Shown: positions 47,401 to 57,214, counted from the stretch's first letter. The stretch: 64,000 nt of DNA from Vicugna pacos (GCF_048564905.1 NC_133014.1:7449136-7513135); one strand, 5' to 3'. Notes: a model not told the origin generated them from the letters alone. Translations and numbers: made by a program.

Positions 47401-50400
47401 ACACAGGGGGACCCAAGCGGAGAGGAGGCAGGGGACGATGGTCCTTTGGGTTCACAGAGGGGAGACCCGAGGCCCCTAGTGTCACATTGTCACAGAAGAA
47501 TTCATTCTCATTCGTGGAGTCACTGCATTTGCAGCAGTTCATCTCATCTGCTCTCTTGAGCCTCACACAGTAAAAAAAACAAACCAAAATTTCACCAAGT
47601 GTGGATATCCATTGTCTCTCTAGACAAAGGTGAAAATGAAGGATTCTGGGTGAGTGTGAAATGTCCCCATCCTGCTGGAGGACTCCCTGGGGGCAGGGTC
47701 TCCTCTTCAGTGGAAGGTGACCCCCTGAATCATCAGCTACAAGAGTGGAAACCAAAGCCACAGACACGGAGGCAGTTGTGGCCAGGAGTCCTGTGGTTTA
47801 TTTTAAAAATAATTTTTCTTGTTTTATTCCCGGAAGAATCCAAGTTGCTAGAACAAGGGAATTAAAATAGATTGTGTTCACTTATAACTCTTTTCCCCTC
47901 ATTTTGATAATTGTCTTCTCACAGTCGATAGGAATTAACTTTGTACTTGCATTAGAAAACCTAAGGGACTTTATGTTAACAGGAAAAATACATCCCTCTG
48001 CAGGCAGTTTCCTTGCAGGGGGTGGTCCCTGCGTCTGTGCCCAGCTTGCTAACAGCATCTCCCCTCCGGCTCCTCCTCTGATTTGGGGGCGCTGCTGGGC
48101 ACGTGTCCTGTGGAGCCCCAGGTTGTGGAAAAGACTTTGAGTGAGACATGCGCCTCGCTGCCTGCTTCTTCTTCTTGCTGCTGCCTTCCTGAGGAGCCCA
48201 TTTACTAAATCATTGTCAGGTGCATAAAGTTATGGTCTTAAGTTAAAATGTAAAACTTTGCACCCCGTCACACCTCATTTTGATGGCTACTGCTAGAACG
48301 AAACAGAAGGCAGAAAAGAACAAATGTTGGAGAGGATGCAGAGATGCGGGTACCCTCCTGTACTGTCGGTGGGAATGGAAAATGGTGCAGCCGCTGTGGA
48401 AATCAGCATGACGGTTCCTCAGAAAATTAAACATAAAATTACCGTGTGATCCAGCAGTTTCACTTCTGGGTATAGACCTACACGGGCTGAAGGCAGTTCC
48501 TCGCAGAGATATGTGTACTCCTGTGTTCATAGCAGCATTATTTAATCGCAGCTAAAACGTGAAGGCCACCCAAGTGTCCATCAGCCGATGAGTGGGTAGA
48601 CGAAGGGTGGTCTGTACCCACAGTGGCATGTCCTTGAGCCTTAGAAAGGAAGGAACTTCCGGCACGTGCCACAACATGGATAAACCTCGAAGACGTTATG
48701 CTAAGTGAAATAAGCCCAACACGAAAGGACAAGTACAATGTGGTTCCTCTTGCATGAGGTACTTAGAGTAATCAAGTTCATGGAGACGGAAAGTGGTGGG
48801 TACCAGAGCCTGGAGGAGGGGGAATGGGGACTTAGTGTTTAATGGGCACAGAGTTTTAGTTTTACAAGAGAAAAAGTTCTGGAGGTGGATGGTGGTGATG
48901 GGTGCACAACAGTGTGAACATTTTTAATACCAATGAACTGTCCACTTTAAAGTGGTTAAGATGGTAAGTATCTTTATGTGTGTTTTATCACAATAAATGA
49001 AACTGGAAAATAAAACACACTGGAAAAAAGTGTGAACTTGACACTGATATCAAGCACCGTGCTGGACAGAAGGTTTTGTGTGTTTGTTTGTAGGTGGCAG
49101 GATTGTCACTAACACCCAGCACCTCCCAGGTTCTCCCTCTGCACCTGGCTCCTCGTCGGGGTGTAATTTGCTCCTGGGTGCGCGGTGGGTGACCCCCACT
49201 GCTGCTCTCTGCTGATATGTGTCTTTGCAGGAGGAGGGAGCTTCTTCCTCTGGGAAGGAGCCTGCAAGCTCTGCGGGGATGGTATCGCAGTGTGTTGCCG
49301 TCACCCTTTCATGAGACTCCCCTACCTAACTTTTGCCCTTTGCTTCCTTTCAGTTACTGCCTGCTGAGATATGAACTAGTAGAATATTTGAGACTTAAGA
49401 GCTGGTAACATAAAGCCAGCTTTTCCCAAGAGTATGCATGAAGCTACAGACCCCTAGAAGGAGCACATGGAGCTCCAGGGACAGTGATGAGAGCTGCTGG
49501 GCACGGGCTGTGAAGCCACACCCCTTGGCCACCCTCATGGCTTCCAGAGACAGGGCTGAGGAATCGGGCTGGTGGGCTTCATGGGAGAAAGTAGCCCCAG
49601 TCTGAAGCACCCGTGCCAGCTGCTGTGGGAGGGTGCAGTTACCCAGCTAAGGGGTGCTAGGACTCAGGTTCTTGGAAAGGACAGATGAGCTTCCGGGGTT
49701 TGGCCCAACCTTTCAAACCCCCAGCCATTTATTTTTCTAAAGGAGTATCAGGGAGCCCTCCTTGCTGGAAGTCAGATTTCAAGTATGTCCCCTCAGGTAG
49801 AGTCCAGAGGCTGAGCACGGTGGGAGAGGGTGGGTGTGTGCTGGCTGCGCCGTGCCTGTCCAGAAGCTGATGCCTGGCGCGTTTGCTCTCTGTCCCCTGA
49901 AGGTCTCTGTGGCTTCCTCGTCCCCGCCGCAGTCTCCCCACCAGCTCTTCTCCCGGCACGCGAGCGACACCTCCGTCTCCCCCAGGACCTCGGACAGCGC
50001 CGGGGCGCCCGTGGCGGACTTCGCGTATCCACCTGAGTCCTCCTCCTGCCTGGACAACTCTGCAGCCAAGCACAAGCTCTTGGTGAAGCCCCGCAACCAG
50101 CGGTCCAGCAAAATGCGGCGTCTGTCTTCGGTAACTGGGCAGGGGCGGGGCGGGCAGGCTGGGGGGCCCAGCCCACCCCAGCCCCTACCCCGCAGGGTCA
50201 CGGCCCCTGAGAAACCCCCACAAGCAGTGGGACCGTGGCCATGTGGCAGGAGCTGGGGTCGCGTGTGGTTTCAGATGCTCCTCTCCCTGCGCAAACATTC
50301 ATTCATTCATTCATTGGTTCATTCATTCTGCTGCACTTAGAGAATGTGCTGTGTGCCGTGGGTCTCGTCCTCCCACTGCACTCAGGGTGACGTTCACAGT

Positions 50401-53400
50401 GCAGACCTGGCCCAACCAGGCCCTGCCTACTTCCTCCCATTCTCACTCAACATGCTTTGGGCTCCTTTCTGCTTCTGGAGCTCTCCAAGCTGTCACCCAC
50501 CAGGATTCAGTACCTGGTGGGGACACCCTCTTCCCAGCTGACTCCTGCTCAGCCCTTGGGGGTCGGCTCCAAGGTCCTTGCCGCAGAGAGGCTCGCCCTA
50601 ACCATCCTGTGGAAAGCAGCCCCACTTTCCCGTCACTGTGGCCACTTCCTCTGTAGGCACCGGTCGCACACGGAAGTGACCTTTGTAAATAGAGACACTC
50701 CCTGGGTTATTGCCAGCCCCCCCTGAGACCTTGGACCCCGCGTACTTCCAGCCCCGGACAGTGCTGGTCACAGGCATTGGTGGACATGAGTAGAACACAT
50801 GAATGAATGAATGGACTTGTGAATGAGTGGATACAGAGGAGGGAGGTGAATGACTAGATGGACAGCTGCCTAGGGTGAGGACCAACTTAGAAACCAGGGG
50901 GTGGTGCCCCTGTGAGGACAGATCTGTCTTCGGGCCTGTCATCAGCTCGTCATGCTGGGGGCTGGGAACTCTCTCATGCCACGCTTCGGCTTCATGGGAC
51001 CAGGGGGCTAGAGGTCCACGTGGGGTTATTGTCTTCTCCACTGCCTGGTGGTGCTGAGATGCAGAGTGTGGGGCCAGCCAGGCCACAGAGCATGCCAGGG
51101 CCGAGAGAGAGCTGCTCACCGACTGACATCCCGCGGCCCTTCCCTGGAGGCAAGATCAGGACGTGTTGATGAAGTGCCAGGACAAGTGGGGTGCTGTAGC
51201 TGGAGGCAGTGGTCTGGGGCCTCCCGGCACGTCAGGGGCTCCCTGGAGAGCGTGGGTCTTCCTCTGGGCACGGGGAAGGTGCTTTTTAAGCTCATGCCGG
51301 CAGGATTGACTTCTGAGGGGACTAATGCTGGAGAAAGAAGCGAACTGTGTTACTTTGGGCTGGTGTGCCCTTGTGCAAACTGGGCACCTGGCGACTTGTG
51401 CAAATGCTTATCCATCAGAACCTTTACAGTTAAAGGTTGAGTACTCTGGGCACTTGCAAGATCCAACAACTCTGACCAGCCTGTCCTCGTGCTGAGGATA
51501 GCCACAGGGCAGGGGCAAAGCCAGTTCCCTCTGGCCCTCCAGTCTGGCCTTTCTTCTCAGGGAGATGCCTTCTGCCCAGGAAGGGTGTGTGTACCCAGCC
51601 ACCGCCTGGCCAGGACTTGGCAGAGGGAAGCCCGGCTCTCATAATCCAGGTGGAAACGCACCTCTTGCTGCCCGCTGAGCAGAGCTGTACCTCCTTCTTT
51701 ACTTTTGAACTTGACTTAGCTCTTGAATCCCATTTTTCAAAATAAGAGAAAATCTGATTTAGGTGGTGTGGGTCAACACAGTCATTCCTTGATTTAAACT
51801 CTGGCCTTTCCACGTCTTTGCCTCTTTCTTTCCCTTCCCTTCTTGGTCGGGAGCAGGCATGGATACATTACATTTGGGGAGGTGTCCATATTTTCCTGAC
51901 TAGACAGAGGTGTCTCGCTGATGGTCGGTCACCAGTGTCACTGTTGGGTCCCAAGTTGGAGGCCTTTGTCCCTTCGTGTCTGCAGCCCCCTTTGCCTTTT
52001 GGTCACGAGGTCCCTCCTCCCAGCCATGAGGACCTTCCTCGAGACCATGTGGTTTAAGCTCTTCCCCTTCTGCTCTGAGGGTGGGAAGAGCCACCATGCT
52101 GCCCCCTCTGCTGCCCTGCTGACCTGGGGACTTCTGGAGGTTCGCTGTCCCTTGGCGCTTCACTGGACAGTACAGTCGAAGTTTCTCCTGCTTCTCTGAT
52201 CCCCTGTAACATTTGGGGTTTCTTTCTCTATTACCCACTCTCACCACCTCCCGCATCCCCAGGCTCAGGCATCTTCTGTCTCCCTGTCTATACGGCTGCT
52301 ACCCAAGCTCTTCCTCCGTGTGGGCAGAACAGCTGCTCACGCCCAGCCAGACGTCCCCCAGCTCTGCCCCTCCAGCTCTAGGTGGGGGAAACTCTCCCTA
52401 TTATCTAGGCTCTGAGTCTTTTGGTGCACTAGGGGAAAAAAGGTTTTTTCCTAGCTTAAAAATCCCATCTTGCACAGCAAAAAAGGAAAAATAACCCTTG
52501 GCCATCAAGAGTGTGATATTTGTTACAAATCTGAAAACCACATTCCAGACTGCGTTTGGCCGGCTCCCGCTGCCCCCACTGGAGCCCAGGCTGGGAAGGA
52601 GGAGCACACGGAAGACAAACGCGGGTTGTTGGTCGTCTCCGCGTTTTACCCCGCTGCACAGAACATGTCCTGTGCGTGGCTCCGGCGCCCTAGGAGGGAA
52701 CGCCCGTGAATGTTTACACTGACGTCTCACCATGCCAGCTGGTCCTCATCCCAGCCCTGGCAGTGCCAGGAGAGGGAGTGTTGTTAACTCTGCTGTTAGG
52801 AGCGGTGTGGTCACGTGGCTGGCAGAGCTGCCAGCAAGTCCCAGGTCTCGGACAGAGACTGATGCCCCCTCTCCACACTGTGCTGCTCACCAGCAGCATC
52901 CTCTGCCCAGAGATGATGGGGATGCTGCCCAGACGCTCTTCTCCTGGTGGGAGGAGGTGGATGAGTGGGCAGCTGTGGTACAGTCTCCATCTGGGGGGCT
53001 GCAGGCTGAGCACTGGGTCCCTGCTTCTGGTTCCTCGGGAGGGCTCCAGGGTGCTAAGCCGCTCTGAGGGCCCAGGGGAGGAAAGGGAGGGGAGGCAGTG
53101 CAGGTGGAGTGGGCATGTGCATCCTCCTTGCTGTCCAAGCCAGAGAACCCGGGCTCAGATGGGAGCTGCTTTGTTCCCTGCAAAGCCTCTGCTCAGCGTC
53201 TGAGTCCACCCTCTGGAGTCCAGGCTCCACGCCAGCCTTCCTCCAGCCTGCCCGCTCCACTCTAACCCCTTGGACCTGCCGGTGCCTCAGGTTGGATGTG
53301 CCCAAGCCAGACCTGCTCCTCATTCCTACTCTGACTTACTGTGGGTTCCAGCCGTTTTAAAGTACAACCCACATGCTAAAGGGATTTCAACCCCAGAGCT

Positions 53401-56367
53401 TTCCTGTAGCAGCAAGAGGCCAGTAATACCTTTCAAACCCGCAGCTTTTGAAAATTCTTCTGCAATTTCTTTTAGCATCGTCCTCTTCTTAAATCCAGAG
53501 GAATAGAATTGTGCATCTTGGCAAGGAGCTAGCTGAGGTGTTGTCACAAACATCCCAGTTATCCTGTGTTAGCGAGCAGATGCCAGCTGGAAAATGTTCA
53601 AATAACAAAAACCTATTGCAAACACCACCCCCCCCCAGTGTTTCCTACGAAGAAGGAAGGCGAGCACTGTCTGTGCAGCAGCCTGGGGGACTCTCCAAAG
53701 TCTAAAGTCAGGTCTAAATTCAGGAACTTTTGAAAAAGCCCAACCTCAATGCCCTCGGCCTCTCAGCCACGTTCTCGCTGGCTTTGGGGTGAGTCACGGG
53801 TACCTTGGGCTCCTGTCCTTCCTAACTGCGTAGGAACTGACTTTGTGTACGGGAGGGAGGAAGTGGACTGAATCTAAATTCCAGAGACCTTTCAAGAGAA
53901 AAATAACACAAGACAGTGTATTATTGCCCAGCCAAGGAGGCTTCAGGAGAGAAGGGAGAGCCCCCAGGCGCAGGGAGCAGGCAAGGCCTGGAAGTGGAGA
54001 CAGCTCTGGGGTTGCTGGTGGGGCGGGGCGGTCCCTCAGGCCCAGAGTCTAACACAGACAGCGGTGGGGGCTTGGTTAGACCCGAGTAGGGGGTGGGAGA
54101 AACCATTTAAAACCACAGAACATACGACTTGAGATTTAGCTGGAAAGTTTGGGTTTTATCCTGTAAGCTGTGGTTTGCTGTTGCCTGTGTTGAATGCTGT
54201 GAATCGTCTCTTAGGGAGACCAGCCTGCCTTCGCCATGACGGTGCATCCCTGGACAGAGAGGGTATTGACCTTGGAGACTGCCTCCCAGGCAGCACAAGG
54301 GTGGCGGGGGTCAGAGAGGGCAACAGATTTTCTACTGAGCCATTTATTTGCTCGGCCTTGACCAAGGTAGGGACCTCCCTGAGCTCCTGGTTCTCCAAGT
54401 GCAAACAGGAAATACTGATCCTCTCCGCACTGGGATGAGTCAGGGAGTAAGTGAAGTAACCACGCAGAGCACGAGCGTGGCAGACGGGGCTGATGCTGGT
54501 CCCCTTCCCTGTAGAGCAGTGTCCACTGGTTTTGTGGCCTGGCCTTAAGAGCTTCAGATAGCATTTATCTTAAGGGCGTAGCTGCCTCTGTTCTGCGGAA
54601 CACTGAACTTGGGAGGCAAGATTCCAAACAGACCAGTAAGGGGGGATTAAGAAAAGACACCTGTATGTGAATGGCCACCTGAGTGCCAGCATTAGAGACA
54701 TACTACTTCCTTTAAACCTAATTAAACCTTGAACACAATGGGGAGGCCGGAGTCTTCCTCGTATTCATCCTAGTGATGCTTGTCTTCTTTTCCTTAGAGA
54801 GCACAGTCCGAATCCCTGAGCGATCTGACGGGTACCCCAGAGGAGGAGGAATACGACGAGAAACCACTCCCCAAAGTCAGCACGGAGGAGAAGCCCAGTT
54901 CTGGGCAGCAGGAGGTGGGACCCGACAGAGGCCCTGAGCCCGGGGGACTGGCCACCATGCTGCCACCACCTGGGGGGGCACGTGCCCGGCGGAGGCGCCT
55001 GCAGCACTGCCCGGCCCTCAGTGCCAGCACCGAGGAGGACAGCCTCCTGGGGGACAACCCCTCCAGCCGCCCGGCCACCCCAGAGGTCACAGAGGCTGTG
55101 TCAGGCCCAGCCTCCCTCGCAGAGTCCCCGTCTGGGCCAGAAGGCTCCCCGCACCCTAATCACAGGGAAGCCCAGAGGGAGGAGCTGTCCCAGGAGAGCA
55201 CGTGTTCCTCAGACAGGGACACAGCAGACGAGGTGGATTGTGCTTCTGGAGACGGAGAGGGTCAATTATCTCCTTGCATCCTCGAGGGGGACACGACCCC
55301 TCCCGAGCCTGGCCCCGCCACCACCCTGGAGACTCTCCCTAGTCCCCATGGGCCAGAACACCCTGGCCAGAAGGAGGTGCAGCCAGTGCTGGACGTGCCG
55401 GGTCGCGAGGGAGCAGGCCCAGAAACCCCGGCCCCTGCCCCCAGCCCCCAGGCCCCCAAGAGCTGCTTGAAGCGCAAGGCCCCGGCCGTGACCCTGAATG
55501 TGAGCCTCGGCGCCGCGCCCTCACCAGCTGCCTCGGAGTCGCTTCCCCAGGAGCCCGCACCCCGGTCTCCGGACCTCGAGGCCGCCCCCCCGGAGCCCCC
55601 CAGGGCCGAGCGGGCGGAGTCCCCACCAGGAGCACCGGAGGCGGCGGCGCCCGAGCGGAAGATGGAGCGAGGCGGCCGCGAGGCGCGGGCCGCGAAGAAG
55701 TTCTCGGTGTCGTCGGGCCAGGAGTGGGCGCGCGCGGGCAGCCGCCTGCTGGAGCCCCGCGGGCCCCCGATCCGGCTTCTGAGGAGCGGCCCGGCCTGGA
55801 GGAGCGAAGCCGCCCTCGAGGACCTCCCCGAGCCCCAGGGCGCGAAGCCCGGCCCTCGGAAGCCGCCCTCCCCGGCCGAGCGCGGCCCTCCCGACCTGGG
55901 GGACCAGGCGGCCACCGCGGACCCCGGCGCAGCTGCGCGGGAGCGGCCCGCGGGCGAGCGCGGAAGCCCCTTCCCGGTCAAGCTCCGCTCCACGTCTCTG
56001 TCCTTCAAACACAGGGAGGCGCCCGGCCCCGACGGGAGAGGGATCAAGAGGTACAGTGCGGAGGTGAGGTTAGAGAAAGGAGGGCTGACCTTGCTCTCCA
56101 GGGACGACAGGGGTCCGCTGGGGACGGGCCCCGCCGCCCGAGGCGCCAGGACCCCCAACGAGCAGGGCAAGGCGAAGGCCCGGTCCGCCGAGCAGCTCAG
56201 CTCCAAACCGCCCCTGCCCAGGAAGCCGCTGCTGCAGACCCTCACCCTCCCCCAGCTGCCTGCGCCCCCCGACACCAGCCCTGGGGACTTGGAGAAGGTG
56301 GGGGCCCCCTCGGATCCCAGGAAGGAGAACCAGCCGGCGGAGAGGAAGTCGCCCCACAGAGGAATTG
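32369..56367 (+). CDS. CRACDL: CRACDL (KIAA1211L), capping protein inhibiting regulator of actin dynamics-like; six coding exons, 3' end outside window
   Basis: Joining the six exons listed separately gives an open frame of 2338 nt (779 codons plus one base). It starts [20 protein letters not shown], and the N-terminal part closely matches my memory of mammalian KIAA1211L. Visible parts are a Lys/Phe-rich basic stretch at residues 25-43, an acidic YDSEDELEE segment ending near 81, an [20 protein letters not shown] helix followed by PPPPPG near 113-139, an [19 protein letters not shown] phospho-site-like region near 248-266, and a long disordered Pro/Glu/Ala/Ser region in exon 6. The paralogue CRACD binds actin capping protein and limits its activity; a cytoskeletal role here is inferred from that. 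The human protein is about 960 residues as I recall, so roughly 180 residues are missing, encoded by exons to the right. No stop interrupts the six exons. All junctions are GT-AG except the GC-AG intron after exon 4. Confidence 0.93.
32439..33690. other. CRACDL intron after the start exon, left part
   Basis: AT-rich after about 32900, with no recognised gene or named repeat. Confidence 0.5.
33695..33862 (+). mobile_element. Old solo LTR-like fragment, possibly MaLR type
   Basis: A CCAAATTCATATGTTAAAAT start segment and a GCCACCAAGTTAATGGTACT, TTACAGCAGCCCTAATGGAC end segment resemble the two ends of a common mammalian LTR-like repeat. The middle is largely gone. It is a broken, ancient fossil; the subfamily is unresolved. 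Confidence 0.4.
33863..35856 (+). mobile_element. L1 LINE 3' half (ORF2 C-terminus, 3' UTR, poly-A), relatively young
   Basis: It starts TGTTTATGGATTGGAAGACT and, after an interruption at about 33925-34180, continues with AAAATCCCAGCAGGATA to the end of ORF2. The frame at 34923-35372 encodes recognisable ORF2 C-terminal sequence, including [20 protein letters not shown] and [11 protein letters not shown]. The 3' UTR ends at AATTAAAAAAAAAA (35847-35860). Long readable stretches make it younger than the neighbouring L1 copies, but it is 5'-truncated and not intact. Confidence 0.85.
33958..34140 (+). repeat. Dispersed repeat unit, copy B, inside an L1
   Basis: This is the partner of 31529-31700. 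It lies within a segment of about 235 bp that separates two L1 ORF2 pieces normally only about 25-30 bp apart, so it looks like an insertion or rearrangement. A T-run at 34065-34078 is absent from copy A. Confidence 0.7.
35861..36362 (+). mobile_element. Old L1 LINE ORF2 fragment
   Basis: CCCTTTGCTCTGTGGGGCTC, then TGGGAGAAAATATTTGCAAA at 35910 and GGTGCTGGAGAGGATGCACA at 36155, is diverged ORF2 C-terminal sequence. It directly abuts the younger L1's poly-A. Confidence 0.75.
36363..36714. other. CRACDL intron end before exon 2
   Basis: A short TTAA/ATTC-rich run lies at 36356-36386. Otherwise nothing is recognised. Confidence 0.5.
36715..36883 (+). CDS. CRACDL: CRACDL coding exon 2 (residues 24-80), basic then acidic segment
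   Basis: The acceptor is ctag at 36711-36714 and the donor is the strong gtaagt at 36884-36889. The exon is 169 nt long, entering in phase 1 and leaving in phase 2. It encodes [19 protein letters not shown], a highly basic run with aromatic residues that could bind acidic lipids, acidic protein or nuclear import factors. This is followed by a conserved-looking acidic stretch ([16 protein letters not shown]). The charge reversal within 57 residues is the most distinctive feature of the N-terminus. Confidence 0.93.
37100..37325 (-). mobile_element. MIR SINE
   Basis: ACTTTACGAATGAGGAAACC at 37186, then AAATTTGCCCAACATTCTAC, gives the antisense MIR core and box-side sequence. Confidence 0.75.
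37330..38135. other. CRACDL intron, nothing recognised
   Basis: It contains T- and C-rich runs near 37868-37890. No gene or repeat family is supported. Confidence 0.4.
38140..38238 (+). mobile_element. L2 LINE tail
   Basis: CCCATGGAAAGTGGGGACAG, then TTATATTCCCAGCTCCTGGA and AACTGGTAAACATTTGCTGG, follows the L2 3' tail. Confidence 0.65.
38335..39795 (-). mobile_element. Old L1 LINE 3' end plus ORF2 C-terminal region, antisense
   Basis: Continuous antisense L1 text: CAGCTTTATTGAGCGGTAAT at 38352, GATCTACTCTCTTAGCAATT, TAGATTCCACATATAAGCAA, GCTGCAATGAACATGGGGGT and TTTTGGTGTCAAATCCAAAA at 39539. A minus-strand frame at 39399-39641 is ORF2-derived. This is the cleanest old L1 copy in the window. 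Confidence 0.9.
39900..40330. mobile_element. Unresolved old repeat
   Basis: GAACTCATTCCTGTATTCTC at 40095, followed by ACAATGTTAGATGGATCTAG and ATTGCCTTACATCACAAGCG, resembles a dispersed mammalian repeat I cannot name with confidence, possibly a DNA transposon. Confidence 0.35.
40417..40612 (+). mobile_element. MER5A-like hAT-Charlie copy, nearly full length
   Basis: It begins CCAGTGGTTCCCAAACTTTG and ends near GTGATTCTAATGTGCGGCCA then GCACTGGGC. The internal AATGCCTGGCTCCTACCCCC is present. Confidence 0.8.
40620..42085. other. CRACDL intron, nothing recognised
   Basis: AT-rich, with no supported gene or named repeat. Confidence 0.4.
42090..42560 (-). mobile_element. Old L1 LINE 3' end, antisense
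   Basis: TCTCCTTCCCCTTAAAGGAG at 42220, TTATTTTTAAAAATACAAGC, TTTTTCACTTAGGAGAGCCT and CTTCTAGAAATGTTGCTGTG follow the diverged antisense L1 3' region. Confidence 0.5.
42561..43755. other. CRACDL intron before exon 3
   Basis: A C-rich run lies at 42750-42770, and CCGGCC-type repeats at 43435-43455. Chance open frames only. Confidence 0.45.
43756..43891 (+). CDS. CRACDL: CRACDL coding exon 3 (residues 80-125)
   Basis: The acceptor is cctag at 43751-43755 and the donor GT is at 43892-43893 (CAG then gtaaac). The exon is 136 nt long, entering in phase 2 and ending in phase 0. It encodes [20 protein letters not shown] followed by [20 protein letters not shown] and IKALQ. The [10 protein letters not shown] segment looks like a serine phosphorylation or docking region, and the end starts a short predicted helix that continues in exon 4. 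The following intron is only 336 nt. Confidence 0.93.
44228..44392 (+). CDS. CRACDL: CRACDL coding exon 4 (residues 126-180), ends at a GC splice donor
   Basis: The acceptor is ttccaatctag, ending at 44227. The exon is 165 nt, exactly 55 codons, phase 0 at both ends. It encodes [20 protein letters not shown] and then a Ser/Asp/Glu-rich linker ending in PGTTIK. The donor is AAG followed by gcaagt (GC at 44393-44394), a good match to the GC-AG donor consensus. The only nearby GT (44397-44398) would break the frame into exon 5. Reading straight through the donor stays open to about 44599, so intron retention would give a different C-terminus. Confidence 0.9.
44393..48240. other. CRACDL intron 4 (GC donor), left part
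   Basis: Mostly unique-looking sequence. The open frames at 45299-45775 and 47030-47767, both on the minus strand, have no domain or splice support. No named repeat is recognised. Confidence 0.45.
48245..49012 (+). mobile_element. Old L1 LINE 3' end
   Basis: Diverged ORF2 C-terminus text (ATGTTGGAGAGGATGCAGAG at 48325, CATCAGCCGATGAGTGGGTA at 48579, TTATGCTAAGTGAAATAAGC at 48695) is followed by a UTR with GTGGATGGTGGTGATGGGTG and a tail ending near 49012. Confidence 0.85.
49015..49902. other. CRACDL intron 4, right part
   Basis: No gene or repeat is recognised. The stretch ends at the exon 5 acceptor. Confidence 0.45.
49903..50130 (+). CDS. CRACDL: CRACDL coding exon 5 (residues 181-256)
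   Basis: The acceptor is ctgaag, ending at 49902, and the donor gtaact starts at 50131. The exon is 228 nt, 76 codons, phase 0 at both ends, so it could be skipped without a frameshift. It encodes a Ser/Pro-rich start, [18 protein letters not shown], then [20 protein letters not shown] and the basic [21 protein letters not shown]. The second half matches the family strongly. The first half ([12 protein letters not shown]) is less familiar to me and may be variable among mammals. The exon has a local cluster of CpG around 49955-50030. Confidence 0.92.
50297..50328. repeat. (ATTC)n microsatellite
   Basis: Tandem ATTC units with one interruption (GGTTC). Confidence 0.85.
50330..54797. other. 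CRACDL intron 5
   Basis: Mostly unique-looking sequence with chance open frames. A short GAATGAATGAATGG run at about 50801 may be an L2-type tail. Nothing else is recognised. Confidence 0.45.
54798..56367 (+). CDS. CRACDL: CRACDL coding exon 6, large disordered-region exon (residues 257-780)
   Basis: The acceptor is tccttag, ending at 54797, and the donor gtaaga starts at 56368. The exon is 1570 nt, entering in phase 0 and ending in phase 1. It opens with [20 protein letters not shown], which matches the family well. Most of it is low-complexity Pro/Glu/Ser/Ala/Gly sequence, likely disordered. Islands that look conserved are [17 protein letters not shown] (from residue 478), [18 protein letters not shown] (from 557), [15 protein letters not shown] (about 649-663) and [13 protein letters not shown] (673-685). 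The second half is very CpG-rich. If the donor is not used the frame reads on to a stop at about 56477. Confidence 0.92.
55480..56290. promoter_or_regulatory. Exonic CpG island in CRACDL exon 6
   Basis: CG dinucleotides are dense throughout this stretch (for example around 55600-55750 and 55820-56000), in sharp contrast to the flanking introns. It coincides with coding sequence rich in Arg, Ala, Pro and Gly codons ending in G or C. It could be a methylated gene-body island or an internal (orphan) island with promoter activity. Promoter function is inference only. Confidence 0.6.
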
Positions 56368-57212
56368 GTAAGAGCCTAGCTGGAGCCAGCGGCCTGGGAG
56401 GGTGTTCGGAAGGGGAGGGTGACGGGGAAATCAGGTCACAGTGGGAGTATCTTGCTGGACATCCACAATGTATGTAAATGCTTTGGGTAAAAGCCTCGTT
56501 GCAGCGGAATTGGAAGGAAAAGTCAGAATTCCTCTTGGTACCAATAATATGTCTGATCAAGACTTAGGAATGGAGCGTGGAGGAGGAAGACAAGGTTTTG
56601 TGTTAGATCCGAGAAGTCAGGAAAATGTAAAAACTCGTCGTGCAGATTGTCCCGAGAGGAGATGGGCCCCTCAGTGGATCACTCAAATGTTGCTTCTGCT
56701 TTTTAGTGTGGAAGCTCGGTGAGGCCCAGACTCCCGGGGGGTGTGTGCTCTCAGGGATGGAGGCTCCCCCGGGGCCTGGGCTAGTTTTCTGTTGTGAATG
56801 AAGCATTGGCTCTTCTGTCACTTAGCGTTGTTCTAACCTTTCCCTCAAAGCAAGAACTTCCTGCCTTTTAATAAGCAGGCCCGCAGGGCCCAGCCTCACG
56901 CAGGAAGCATCTCAGCTCCCGGAGTCTGAGATGCTCAGTGTGTGGGCGGTAGCTCTCCCAAAAGGGAGATGGTGTTAAGACTGGGGCAGAATGTAAGAAC
57001 CTTCTGAAGCAACTGTCTTTTAAAATGAGCAGAGATGAAATTGATGACCTTTTTATGTCTTTGACGTTTGTCGCTTTTTATTTATAGTGTTTCAGACGAA
57101 ATGAGAAATCTGTCGGAAATGGGTATTTTCGGTAGAGCTAAAGTCTCTCCCGTTGCTGGTTTCTTTTATTAATGGGAAATTGTGTGCCAAAAATGGAAGT
57201 AGACACGCAAGT

Positions 57213-57214
<2 letters not shown>
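56368..57214. other. CRACDL intron after exon 6, left part
   Basis: The coding frame reads through to a stop at about 56477 if the donor is not used. No gene or repeat is recognised after that. Confidence 0.45.

Noticed and set aside
47030-47767. 245-codon minus-strand frame in intron 4
   Set aside because: No domain, no splice or start support, and low-complexity stretches; treated as chance.
55724-56371. 215-codon second plus-strand frame within exon 6
   Set aside because: Alternate-frame shadow caused by GC-rich codons; the correct frame is fixed by splice phases and family match.
55262-56560. 432-codon open frame on the minus strand, opposite CRACDL exon 6
   Set aside because: It is a shadow of the GC-rich coding exon; the plus-strand frame matches a known protein and the antisense peptide has no domain.
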